DNA from: Glacieibacterium sp038210595
Lineage (GTDB): Bacteria; Pseudomonadota; Alphaproteobacteria; Sphingomonadales; Sphingomonadaceae
DNA: 64,000 bases
Assembly: GCA_038210595.1 (NCBI GenBank)
Contig: JBBQWN010000004.1
Location: 69,334 to 133,333 of the forward strand
Direction of reading: 5' to 3'
Positions 1 to 7,457 of the stretch are shown piece after piece (position 1 is the first letter of the stretch; each line of letters begins with the position of its first letter). The position numbers and the translations under genes are program-made. Below the pieces are notes generated by a model. The model was not told the DNA's origin. It saw only the letters and a program-made list of their open reading frames with translations, and made no database searches.

Positions 1-1218
1 CAGGTCTTCCGCCGCATCGTTGCGCCCGGCAGCCGCAACCCGCTGAAGTCCCTGCTGGCGGGCATCGATAATGCGCCCGCGATCATGGCGGGACGCGCGC
101 CCGCCAGCCTGCTCGGCGTCACCGCGCCGCTCGACATGGTCGTCGAGATCCGGCTGTCCGCCCCCGACACCGGGATGCTCGAACTGCTCGCGACACCCCA
201 GGCGGCCGTCGTCCGCGGCGAGAGCCGGCCGCCGGCCATCGGGGCGTTCCAGGTTGCCGACGCTGGCAAGCGGCCGATCGTGCTGGCGCGTAACCCGCGC
301 TATTTCGATGCCGCGGACACACGGCTTGGCCGAGTCCTGCTGACCGCCGCGCCCGATGCCGCCAGCGGCGTCGCGCGCTTCCTGCGCGGCGACACCGATC
401 TCGTCATCGGCGACGGGATCGCCGGGGTCGGCCTGGCACGCGCCAATGCGCCGCGCGGCACGCTGAAGGTGGAGGCGGCCTGGGGCGTCTACGGCTATCT
501 CGCCAATCAGAAGTCCGGGCCGTTGACCGATCCGCGAGTGCGCCGCGCGCTCGCCATGACCGTCGACCGCGACGCGCTGGTGCGCACCACGCTCGGCCTG
601 TCCGAGGTCGTGCCGCTGGTTTCGCTGGTGCCGCCCGACGCGGGGTCGGGCGATGCTGCGCCGGTGCCCGACTGGGCCGGGCTCGATGCCGCCGCCCGGG
701 CGTCGCAGGCGGCGCAACTACTTGCCGAGGCTGGCTATGGCGCGGGCACGCCGCTCCGGCTGAACGTCACGCTGGCCCCGGGGCGCGAGCATATCGCCAT
801 CCTGAACGCAGTCGCCGCAATGTGGGCCCCGCTCGGCGTCGAGGTGCGGGCGGTGGCACGCCCGCCGGCGCTTCAGCGCAACGCCATCGCAGTCGGCGAC
901 TATGATCTGGCGCTGGTCGAGCGCACGGCACCGGCCGCCCAGCCGCTGTTTTTCCTGCGCCCGTTCACGTGCGCCGGCAGCGCGGGCCGCATCTGCAACC
1001 CCGCTGCCGATGCCCTCATTGAGCGCGCCCGCGGCATAGCCGACGAGGCCGGCCGCGCCGCCGCGCTGGCGCAGGCCGAAACCGCGATGCTGGCCGACAC
1101 GCCGATGATCCCGCTGTTCGTACCGGCGCGCTGGGCGCTGGTCGCGCGCGGCGTCGGCGGCTGGACCGCCAACCAGGGCGGCCAGCACCCGCTGGCGGCG
1201 CTCGACAAGAGCCAGTAG
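1..1218 (+). CDS. ABC transporter substrate-binding protein, family 5 (partial, 5-prime end missing)
   Basis: The reading frame is open from the first base, so the N-terminus and signal peptide lie outside the window; about 405 codons are present. The visible part has the features of family 5 (peptide/nickel/opine type) periplasmic binding proteins: a central stretch ending in DPRVRRALAMTVDRDAL, which is the conserved region where part of the ligand cleft lies, followed by a C-terminal lobe with LAEAGY and the IERAR...A..A..A..ML.D.P.IPLF pattern. It would bind a peptide or similar solute for an ABC importer whose other parts must lie upstream. The substrate cannot be told. The thiolase gene starts 10 bases after the stop, so the two may be co-transcribed. 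Confidence 0.85.
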   Translation, partial: QVFRRIVAPGSRNPLKSLLAGIDNAPAIMAGRAPASLLGVTAPLDMVVEIRLSAPDTGMLELLATPQAAVVRGESRPPAIGAFQVADAGKRPIVLARNPRYFDAADTRLGRVLLTAAPDAASGVARFLRGDTDLVIGDGIAGVGLARANAPRGTLKVEAAWGVYGYLANQKSGPLTDPRVRRALAMTVDRDALVRTTLGLSEVVPLVSLVPPDAGSGDAAPVPDWAGLDAAARASQAAQLLAEAGYGAGTPLRLNVTLAPGREHIAILNAVAAMWAPLGVEVRAVARPPALQRNAIAVGDYDLALVERTAPAAQPLFFLRPFTCAGSAGRICNPAADALIERARGIADEAGRAAALAQAETAMLADTPMIPLFVPARWALVARGVGGWTANQGGQHPLAALDKSQ

Positions 1219-1228
1219 TGAGGCCCGC

Positions 1229-2386
1229 ATGACCGACCCAATCGTTATCGTCGCCGCCCGCCGTACCCCGATGGGCGGATTCCAGGGTGCGCTCGCCAAG
1301 CTCAGCGCGAGCCAGCTCGGCAGCGCCGCGATCCGAGCCGCGCTCGCTGACGCCGGGCTGCCCGGCGACGTCATCGACCGCGGCGTCATCGGCTGCGTGC
1401 TCGGCGCCGGCCAGGGCCAGGCCCCGGCGCGACAGGCGCTGCTCGGGGCGGGACTGCCGCAATCAGTGGCGGCGGTTACGGTCAACAAGATGTGCGGCTC
1501 GGGCATGCAGGCGGCGATCGACGCCCACGACGCGCTGCTCGCCGGTTCCGCCGACATCATCGTCGCCGGCGGCATGGAGAGCATGACCAACGCGCCCTAC
1601 CTGCTGCCGAAGGCGCGCGGTGGTTTACGTATGGGCCACGGCGAGATCAAGGATTCGATGTTCCTCGATGGGCTGGAGGATGCCTATGAGCCCGGCCGCC
1701 TGATGGGCAGCTTCGCCGAGGACTGTGCCCGCGACTACCAGTTCACGAGGCACCAGCAGGACGACTGGGCGATCCGCTCGACGACGCGGGCGCAGGCGGC
1801 CATCGCCAGCGGGGCGTTCGATGCCGAGGTGATCGCGGTCGGCGAGACGCTCCACGACGAGCAACCCGGCAAGGCGCGGCTCGACAAGATCCCGACGCTG
1901 AAGCCCGCCTTTGCCAAGGACGGCACGGTGACCGCCGCCAACGCGTCGTCGATCAGCGACGGCGCGGCAGCGCTGATCCTGATGCGCGAAAGCACCGCGA
2001 GCGCGCACGGCCTGACCCCGCTGGCTCGCATTCTGGGCCATGCCGTCCACGCCCAGGCCCCGTCGGCGTTTGCCACTGCACCCGGCCCGGCGGTCCGCAA
2101 ACTGTTGGACCGGACGGGCCTCACTGTCGGCGATGTCGACCTGTGGGAGATCAACGAGGCGTTCGCGGTGGTGCCGATGGCGGCGGCGCGCGACCTCGGC
2201 CTCGACGAGGACCGGGTCAACATAAACGGCGGCGCCTGCGCCCTAGGTCATCCCATCGGCGCATCGGGTGCGCGCATCCTTGTGACCCTGCTTCACGCCC
2301 TCAAGGCGCGTGGCGGCGGGGTCGGCGTTGCGTCCCTGTGCATCGGCGGCGGCGAGGCGACCGCAATGGCACTGACAGTGGCTTGA
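1229..2386 (+). CDS. acetyl-CoA C-acyltransferase (thiolase)
   Basis: The 385-residue product is full length for a thiolase. It has all three catalytic residues: Cys89 in NKMCGSGMQA, His341 in CALGHPIGASG and Cys371 in LCIGGGEA. Such enzymes condense or cleave acyl-CoA and acetyl-CoA in fatty-acid degradation, polyhydroxyalkanoate or acetoacetyl-CoA metabolism. Sequence alone does not decide between the biosynthetic and degradative type, although the length and NINGGACALGHP motif fit the acetyl-CoA acetyltransferase group. It sits between a solute-binding protein and a receiver protein, with no other beta-oxidation gene next to it except a DECR-like SDR 0.7 kb downstream. Confidence 0.93.
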   Translation: MTDPIVIVAARRTPMGGFQGALAKLSASQLGSAAIRAALADAGLPGDVIDRGVIGCVLGAGQGQAPARQALLGAGLPQSVAAVTVNKMCGSGMQAAIDAHDALLAGSADIIVAGGMESMTNAPYLLPKARGGLRMGHGEIKDSMFLDGLEDAYEPGRLMGSFAEDCARDYQFTRHQQDDWAIRSTTRAQAAIASGAFDAEVIAVGETLHDEQPGKARLDKIPTLKPAFAKDGTVTAANASSISDGAAALILMRESTASAHGLTPLARILGHAVHAQAPSAFATAPGPAVRKLLDRTGLTVGDVDLWEINEAFAVVPMAAARDLGLDEDRVNINGGACALGHPIGASGARILVTLLHALKARGGGVGVASLCIGGGEATAMALTVA

Positions 2387-2394
2387 AAATAATC

Positions 2395-2419
2395 GGAACC
2401 TAGCTGGTGTCTAGCGGTT
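2395..2419 (+). promoter_or_regulatory. candidate EcfG-type (general stress response) promoter
   Basis: GGAAC (2395-2399) is followed after 16 bases by GGTT (2416-2419). The alphaproteobacterial general stress sigma factor EcfG recognises GGAAC, 16-17 bases, then CGTT; the -10 part here has one mismatch. The expected transcription start lies about 30 bases before the receiver-protein start codon. This is a pattern match only. Confidence 0.45.
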
Positions 2420-2458
2420 CTGCACGCTAACGGCGGGTAATCCGAAGGATTTTTGACT

Positions 2459-2878
2459 GTGAACGGTGGCGGTAGCCATAGCTGGAATCGCGACGTCTGG
2501 TCGGGCGGCAAGGGTGTCGACCTGACGGGGCGTCGCGTGCTGATTGTCGAGGACGAGGTTCTGGTCGCCGCGACCATTGAGTGCGAATTGGCTGTGGCGG
2601 GCGCGCAGGTCGTCGGACCCGCCTACACGGTCGACGAGGCCCTGGCTTACGCCAACGACGACGAGATCGACATCGCCGTGCTCGACATCAATCTGCTGGG
2701 CAAGAAGGTCTGGCCGGTCGCCGAGGCGCTTCACCGTCGCGGCGTTCCTTACGTTTTCGCGAGCGCCAACGCGCTGGGGGCCGACGCTATCCCCAACCCG
2801 TTCGACACCGCGCCACGCTTCGACAAGCCGGTGGCGATCAACGCGATGCTGAAGACGTTGGCGAGCCTGGCGGCATAG
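2459..2878 (+). CDS. single-domain response regulator (receiver only)
   Basis: A 139-residue protein made almost only of a receiver domain: VLIVEDE supplies the acidic pair, the phospho-acceptor Asp is in AVLDINL, the Thr/Ser switch region is in YVFASANA, and the conserved Lys is in FDKP. No output domain follows. The region FASANA resembles the altered switch region of the FAT GUY class of alphaproteobacterial stand-alone receivers, which work in stress phosphorelays; this is a likeness, not proof. I chose the GTG at 2459 because GAAGGA (2444-2449) lies 9 bases before it, whereas the TTG at 2453 would be only 3 bases away. A candidate EcfG promoter lies upstream. The 3-prime end overlaps the convergent sulfurtransferase gene by 41 bases. 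Confidence 0.85.
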   Translation: MNGGGSHSWNRDVWSGGKGVDLTGRRVLIVEDEVLVAATIECELAVAGAQVVGPAYTVDEALAYANDDEIDIAVLDINLLGKKVWPVAEALHRRGVPYVFASANALGADAIPNPFDTAPRFDKPVAINAMLKTLASLAA

Positions 2879-3077
2879 TCACGACGAAGCGTGGCGCGGC
2901 CGCCTCAAGCGGCCAGCCGCGCTCCGCGCACAACGCTGCCACCTCGCCCGCTACCGCCGGGTCGTCGGCGATCAGTTCAACCCGCTCCGCCCCTTCCCGC
3001 GCCGCCCGCGCCAGGCGCAGCGCCGGCCATGGGCAGCGCATGCCGCGCGCATCGATGGTCAGGGTCTGGCCGGGCAT
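2838..3077 (-). CDS. TusA-like sulfurtransferase family protein
   Basis: A 79-residue protein with the TusA/SirA signature: beta strand, DARGMRCPWPAL, then a helix and a second strand. The Cys of CPxP is the persulfide carrier in TusA proteins, which pass sulfur to tRNA thiolation, molybdenum cofactor or sulfur oxidation enzymes. The start ATG at 3077 gives the usual length; the longer open frame upstream is antisense to the SDR gene and is not coding. The last 41 bases overlap the end of the receiver gene on the other strand. The TusA-specific partner genes are not nearby, so its pathway is unknown. Confidence 0.8.
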   Translation of the reverse strand: MPGQTLTIDARGMRCPWPALRLARAAREGAERVELIADDPAVAGEVAALCAERGWPLEAAAPRFVVTMPPGSPTSSASR

Positions 3078-3120
3078 CGCCCTGCCCCCTAGCATGGCCG
3101 CTAACCCGGGGAGTAGAGTG

Positions 3121-4014
3121 ATGCAGATGTTCGCCGACGGCCTGATGCGTGGCCAGAAGATCCTCGTCACCGGCGGCGGTACGGGTCTGGGCCGCGGCAT
3201 GGCGGAGGCGTTCATGGCGCTGGGCGCCGAGACCGTCATCTGGGGCCGCCGCGGCGCGGTACTGGAGGAGGCCGCCGCCGAGATGCGCGAGGCGACCGGC
3301 GGCACCTGCACCGCAATGGCGGTCGACATCCGCAACGGCGCGGCCATCGACGAGGCGATGCAGGCGGTCTTCGACGCCGGGCCGCTGACCGGCCTGGTCA
3401 ACAATGCCGCGGGCAACTTCATCTCGCCGACCGAAGACCTCAGCCCCAACGCCTTCAACGCCATCGCCAGCATCGTCGCGGCGGGCACCTTCAACACCAC
3501 GGTCGCGGCCGGCAAGCGCTGGATCGAGGGCGGGCTGCCCGGCTCGATCGTCTCGATCGTCACCACCTGGGTGTGGACCGGCGGCCCGTTCACCGTGCCC
3601 AGCGCGATGTCCAAGGCCGGGGTTGCGGCGATGACCATGAGCCTGGCGCAGGAATGGGGACCGAAGGGCATCCGCGCCAACGCCATCGCGCCCGGCCCTT
3701 TCCCGACCAAGGGCGCGTGGGAGCGGCTGATGCCCGAGCCGCTGATGAAGAAGACCGGGGCCGGCACCGGCGCGTCCGACATCCCGCTGCGCCGCATGGG
3801 CGAGTATCACGAGCTCAACAACCTCGCGGTGTTCCTGCTGAGCGGCCAGTGCGACTATCTGACCGGTGCGGTCATCCCCATCGACGGCGGCCAGTGGCTG
3901 GCGTCGGGCGGCAATTTCCACAGCCTGAGCGCGCTCGACAAGGACGACTGGGGCATGATCAAGGGCGCGATCCAGAGCACCAACGCCAAGGACCGCGCGG
4001 CGCGGACGGCCTGA
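3121..4014 (+). CDS. SDR family oxidoreductase, 2,4-dienoyl-CoA reductase-like
   Basis: A 297-residue short-chain dehydrogenase with the NADP(H)-binding TGGGTGLG motif at residues 17-24 and the NNAAGNF segment. Where classical SDRs have YxxxK this protein has PSAMSKAGV, so the usual catalytic Tyr is missing and only the Lys is kept. That arrangement, together with FISPTEDLSPNAF and PFPTKGAWERL, is typical of mitochondrial and peroxisomal 2,4-dienoyl-CoA reductases, which use a different Tyr. It probably reduces 2,4-dienoyl-CoA during oxidation of unsaturated fatty acids. Start ATG 3121 follows a GGGGAGTAG stretch. Confidence 0.85.
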   Translation: MQMFADGLMRGQKILVTGGGTGLGRGMAEAFMALGAETVIWGRRGAVLEEAAAEMREATGGTCTAMAVDIRNGAAIDEAMQAVFDAGPLTGLVNNAAGNFISPTEDLSPNAFNAIASIVAAGTFNTTVAAGKRWIEGGLPGSIVSIVTTWVWTGGPFTVPSAMSKAGVAAMTMSLAQEWGPKGIRANAIAPGPFPTKGAWERLMPEPLMKKTGAGTGASDIPLRRMGEYHELNNLAVFLLSGQCDYLTGAVIPIDGGQWLASGGNFHSLSALDKDDWGMIKGAIQSTNAKDRAARTA

Positions 4015-4015
4015 A

Positions 4016-4038
4016 GTGTAAAGTCTGCCGACACTTTC
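4016..4038 (+). promoter_or_regulatory. candidate enhancer element upstream of the sigma-54 promoter (copy A)
   Basis: A 23-base element beginning GTGTAAAG and containing CTGCCGACA, with the internal dyad AAAGT, 8 bases, ACTTT. It matches 21 of 23 bases with an element at 18139-18161, the only other such sequence seen in the window. It ends 90 bases before the -24 box at 4129, a normal distance for a sigma-54 activator site. The activator that would bind it is not in the window. Confidence 0.55.
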
Positions 4039-4128
4039 AGGCGCTTCCTGCCGGGCGATCCCCGCTTGGCGGCCGCCTAACCCGTTGTTGTCGTTACATT
4101 GTACTTGCGGAGTAAAGCGGTCAGGGAT

Positions 4129-4144
4129 TGGCACGTTCTGTGCA
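4129..4144 (+). promoter_or_regulatory. sigma-54 (RpoN) -24/-12 promoter
   Basis: TGGCACG, four bases, GTGCA: the -24 GG and -12 GC are exactly placed and only the first base of the TTGCA box differs from consensus. The PEPxxWA-CTERM start codon lies 33 bases downstream. PEP-CTERM genes in several proteobacteria are known to be under sigma-54 control with an exopolysaccharide-linked regulator, which fits. Confidence 0.75.
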
Positions 4145-4177
4145 TAAATCTTGTTGAAAACTTAATGGGGTTGCCAA

Positions 4178-4795
4178 ATGAAGTTCGTCCTGATCGCCGC
4201 CGCTATCGCCTTCACCGTGGCCAGCCAGGCGTCGGCCACCGTTATCCTGTTCTCGGACTTCGATGACATCAGCACGCCGGCGCTCTCGTCGCAGGGCTAT
4301 GACGCCGGCCTGACCTTTGCCGACGGCTGGACGGGCGGCCCGACGATCGAGATCCAGACCAACAACATCGCCGGCGCGCCGTTCTCCTCGCCGAACCTCG
4401 TCGAACTCGACACCACAGGCAACAGCTCGATGTTCGTGACGCTCGGCGGTGTCGGCCGCTACACGATCAGCTATTACTACTCGCCGCGCATCAATCAGCC
4501 GAGCACCACCAACGGCATCTCGCTGTCGCTCGGCTCGACGCTGCTCGACTCGGTCACCGCGACCGGCGGCGGCAGCACCAGCTGGGCACTGCACACGGTC
4601 AACTTCACCAACCTGGTGGCGGGCACGAACCTGACCTTCGCCGCGCTCGGTACCAGCGACGGCGTCGGCGGCTATCTCGACAACATTACGCTGTCGGCGG
4701 TGCCGGAACCGACGACCTGGGGCCTCCTGATCGCGGGCTTCGCGATGACCGGCTTCGCCGCCCGTCGCCGTGCTCGCGGCACTGTCGCCGCCTGA
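4178..4795 (+). CDS. PEPxxWA-CTERM sorting domain-containing protein
   Basis: A 205-residue secreted protein. It has a Sec signal peptide (MKFVLIAAAIAFTVASQASA), a body rich in Thr, Ser and Gly suggesting a beta-sandwich, and a C-terminal sorting signal: VPEPTTW at about 175, a hydrophobic helix, and ARRRAR near the end. Such tails are recognised by an exosortase that removes them at the membrane, so the product is probably exported to the cell surface or matrix. The function of the body is unknown. It stands alone between a sigma-54 promoter and a strong terminator, so it is a single-gene unit. Confidence 0.9.
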   Translation: MKFVLIAAAIAFTVASQASATVILFSDFDDISTPALSSQGYDAGLTFADGWTGGPTIEIQTNNIAGAPFSSPNLVELDTTGNSSMFVTLGGVGRYTISYYYSPRINQPSTTNGISLSLGSTLLDSVTATGGGSTSWALHTVNFTNLVAGTNLTFAALGTSDGVGGYLDNITLSAVPEPTTWGLLIAGFAMTGFAARRRARGTVAA

Positions 4796-4816
4796 ACTTC
4801 GACGTTTCGGAAAATC

Positions 4817-4846
4817 AGGGCGGGGGCTGCGGCCTCCGCCCTTTTT
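4817..4846 (+). terminator. rho-independent terminator, probably bidirectional
   Basis: AGGGCGG (4817-4823) pairs with CCGCCCT (4836-4842), with further pairing inside, followed by TTTTT. It lies 21 bases after the PEPxxWA-CTERM stop. The other strand has an AAAA run before the stem, so it may also stop nadA transcription. Confidence 0.85.
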
Positions 4847-4851
4847 CGTGG

Positions 4852-5847
4852 CTAATCGCCCTTCACCGGCTGGCTGCTCACCGCCGCCGCCATCTCCAGC
4901 ATGCGGTCGAGCGGCAGCTTGGCGCGCACCCTGATGGCCTCCGGCACCACGATCTCGGGCTTGAGGTCGCGCAGGCAGAGGTACAGTTTCTCCAGCGTGT
5001 TCAGTGCCATGTAGGGGCACATGTTGCAGTTGCAGTTGCCGTCGGCACCGGGTGCCCCGATGAACTGCTTGTGCGGCGCCTTCAGCTGCATCTGGTGGAT
5101 GATGTTGGCCTCGGTGGCGACGATGATCGTCTGCGCCGGGCTGGCCAGCGAGAACTCCAGGATCGCCGTCGTCGAGCCGACGAAGTGGGCGTGGTCGAGG
5201 ATATAGCCCGGGCACTCGGGGTGCGCGGCGACCGGCGCGTCGGGGTGCAGCGCGATCAGCTTGAGCAGCTCGGTCTCCGAGAACGCCTCGTGGACGATGC
5301 ATGCGCCGTCCCACAGCAGCATGTCGCGCCCGGTCTTGCGGTTGAGATACGCGCCGAGATGCTTGTCGGGGGCGAAGATGATCTTCTGGTCGGCGGGCAG
5401 CTGGGCGATGATCTTCTCGGCCGAGGACGACGTGACGATGATGTCGCTGTGCGCCTTCACCGCCGCCGAGCAGTTGATGTAGGTCAGGCTGATGTGGTCC
5501 GGGTGCGCGTTGCGGAACCGCCCGAATTCCTCGGGCGGGCACGAGTCCTCGAGGCTGCATCCCGCCGCCATGTCGGGCAGCACGACGGTCTTATGCGGTG
5601 ACAGGATCTTCGCCACCTCCGCCATGAAGCGGACGCCGCAGAAGGCGATGACATCGGCATCGGTGGCCGCCGCCTTTCGGCTCAGGTCGAGGCTGTCGCC
5701 GACGAAGTCCGCCAGGTCCTGCAGCACCGGGTCCTGGTAATAATGCGCCAGGATGACCGCGTTCTTGTCCTTGCGCAGCCGGTCGATCTCGGCGCGAAGG
5801 TCGGTGCCAGTCGGGTTGCCGCCGAGCAGGGCGATACGAGCGTCCAT
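4852..5847 (-). CDS. nadA: quinolinate synthase NadA
   Basis: A 331-residue protein that condenses iminoaspartate with dihydroxyacetone phosphate to quinolinate, the second step of NAD synthesis from aspartate. The signature VILAHYYQDP is at 31-40. The three cysteines that hold the [4Fe-4S] cluster in the family are present: Cys126 in YINCSAAVK, the Cys in DGACIVHEAF, and one in the NCNCNMCPYM run. Length fits the family. nadB and nadC are not adjacent. The gene follows the DUF4230 gene after only 3 bases, so it is the last gene of a three-gene minus-strand unit. Confidence 0.97.
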   Translation of the reverse strand: MDARIALLGGNPTGTDLRAEIDRLRKDKNAVILAHYYQDPVLQDLADFVGDSLDLSRKAAATDADVIAFCGVRFMAEVAKILSPHKTVVLPDMAAGCSLEDSCPPEEFGRFRNAHPDHISLTYINCSAAVKAHSDIIVTSSSAEKIIAQLPADQKIIFAPDKHLGAYLNRKTGRDMLLWDGACIVHEAFSETELLKLIALHPDAPVAAHPECPGYILDHAHFVGSTTAILEFSLASPAQTIIVATEANIIHQMQLKAPHKQFIGAPGADGNCNCNMCPYMALNTLEKLYLCLRDLKPEIVVPEAIRVRAKLPLDRMLEMAAAVSSQPVKGD

Positions 5848-5850
5848 GGC

Positions 5851-6471
5851 TTAGTTCCTATCGCCGGGGAACTGTACGACAACCTTGGCGTCGATCCCGG
5901 CGGCCTGCAGAGGAAGCTTGAAATTGTTGCTGATCGCAGTCCGCGCCGCGGCCCGCGCCAGTCTCATCAGACCGACCGCCCTCGCATCCTTGTTGAACTG
6001 AGCATAGATCGCCGACACATTCCGTTGCTCCAGTTTCGCAGCGTTGCCACGAAATACTGAGACAATCTTGCCGTCCTCATAGCGCACCAAATGCTGCATA
6101 TCCACGTTCGGTCGCGTTGGCGCCGGGTCTGCTACTCGGATGGTTAAAGTCCGCGCATTCTCGTCCCAGCTAATGTCATGCTTGCTCAAGCCTGCAAACT
6201 CGATAAAATATTCAACATTTCCAGATGCAATCAAAGTCTGCCTGGCATCAAGCCAACCAACAAAACCAGGGTCGGTAGTCGTGGCGGCCGTCGTTAGCAC
6301 CGCCGCAAAAACCGTCATACGATTGAGCTCCTGTACGGAAGCCAATGCGGATGTGGTGACCTCGGTGGCGGTCCGGTCACGGTGTACCCACCACCAACTG
6401 GCTATGGCGACAATCACCCCACCGGCAATCAGTCCTGCCAGCGCACCTAGAACAACCGCACCGCGCCTCAT
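5851..6471 (-). CDS. DUF4230 domain-containing membrane-anchored protein
   Basis: A 206-residue protein with one N-terminal membrane segment (VLGALAGLIAGGVIVAIASWWWV) and a soluble outer domain of the DUF4230 type, with SVQELNRMTVFAAVL and a C-terminal A..NNFKLPLQAAGIDAKVVVQF. The family has no settled function. The start overlaps the end of the MBL hydrolase gene by 4 bases (ATGA), and nadA begins 3 bases after its stop, so all three should be co-translated. Base composition here is slightly less G+C-rich than in its neighbours. Confidence 0.75.
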   Translation of the reverse strand: MRRGAVVLGALAGLIAGGVIVAIASWWWVHRDRTATEVTTSALASVQELNRMTVFAAVLTTAATTTDPGFVGWLDARQTLIASGNVEYFIEFAGLSKHDISWDENARTLTIRVADPAPTRPNVDMQHLVRYEDGKIVSVFRGNAAKLEQRNVSAIYAQFNKDARAVGLMRLARAAARTAISNNFKLPLQAAGIDAKVVVQFPGDRN

Positions 6472-7355
6472 GCCGCCAAGCTCCACGCATCGCCGCTCTG
6501 CGCCACCACGCCCCGCGTCCTGAGATCGAGCAGGTGAGCGAGCACCGACCGCCCGGCTGCCGGATGAAGGCGCGGATCGACGCCGGAATACATCGTCGCG
6601 ACCATCGCCGGGATCGCCTGCTCGCCGCCGCCGAGCAGGCGCAGGATCTGGCCCTCGCGCTGCTTGCGGTGCGTGATCAGGCCGCGGACGAAGCGCTGTG
6701 GCTCGATCACCGGCGCGCCATGGGTCGGATAATAGACCGCGTCGTCGCGGACCGTCAGCAGCGCCAGGCTGGCCATGTACGCCGCCATGTCGCCGTCGGG
6801 CGGCGCGACGACGGTCGTCGACCAGCCCATGACATGGTCGCCGGTGAACACCGCCTTCTCCTCCGCCAGCGCGAAGCACAAATGGTTGGAGGTATGGCCC
6901 GGCGTGTGGATGGCGGTCAGGGTCCAACCCGGCCCGGCGACCGACTCGCCGTCGGCCAGCACCCGATCGGGGGCATAGCTGGGATCGAAGCCCGCATCGG
7001 CCCGCGGCCCATCGTCGCTGAGCACCAGCGGCGCACAACCGGTGATGGTCGCGCCGGTCGCCGCCTGCAGCGCCGGCGCGGCAGGCGAATGATCCATGTG
7101 GGTGTGCGTCACGACGATATGGCTGACCGTCTCGCCGTCCAGCGTGCGCGCCAGCGCGGCGAGGTGCTCAGGCGCATTCGGCCCCGGATCGATGACCGCC
7201 ACCGTGCCGCGGCCGACGATGTACGTACCCGTGCCAGTGTAGGTGAACGGCGACGGGTTACGCGCCAGCACCCGGCGGACCAGCGGCGACACGGTCTCGC
7301 TCGCCTCATAGGGGGCAGCGTCGACAAGGGTCTGCGGATCGGTCACCCGGATCAT
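6468..7355 (-). CDS. MBL fold metallo-hydrolase (LACTB2-like)
   Basis: A 295-residue metallo-beta-lactamase fold protein. The zinc motif is HTHMDHSP, followed by a GHTSNHL metal His and a TGDHVMG metal Asp further on, with YPTHG as the next ligand. The C-terminal part (about residue 220 on) is a small helical domain with HRKQREGQIL, as in the LACTB2-like group of hydrolases and endoribonucleases. The substrate is unknown. First gene of the MBL, DUF4230, nadA run. Confidence 0.88.
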   Translation of the reverse strand: MIRVTDPQTLVDAAPYEASETVSPLVRRVLARNPSPFTYTGTGTYIVGRGTVAVIDPGPNAPEHLAALARTLDGETVSHIVVTHTHMDHSPAAPALQAATGATITGCAPLVLSDDGPRADAGFDPSYAPDRVLADGESVAGPGWTLTAIHTPGHTSNHLCFALAEEKAVFTGDHVMGWSTTVVAPPDGDMAAYMASLALLTVRDDAVYYPTHGAPVIEPQRFVRGLITHRKQREGQILRLLGGGEQAIPAMVATMYSGVDPRLHPAAGRSVLAHLLDLRTRGVVAQSGDAWSLAA

Positions 7356-7457
7356 GTGGCAGCGCGCGGCGGCAAAGTGAAGGGCGGGCGGCGTGCGCCC
7401 GCTTTACGTGCACGTCACCCAAGGCCTAGACTGCGCCCAGCCTGGGGAGGCCGGTCC

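Noticed and set aside
7222..7240. A TGGCACG-like sequence on the minus strand that could be a -24 box.
   Set aside because: It lies inside the MBL hydrolase gene and the -12 box with GC is missing.
6534..7457. An open frame that would extend the GMC oxidoreductase N-terminus by 308 residues.
   Set aside because: This part is antisense to the MBL hydrolase; the FAD motif begins at residue 11 from ATG 7458, which has a good ribosome site.
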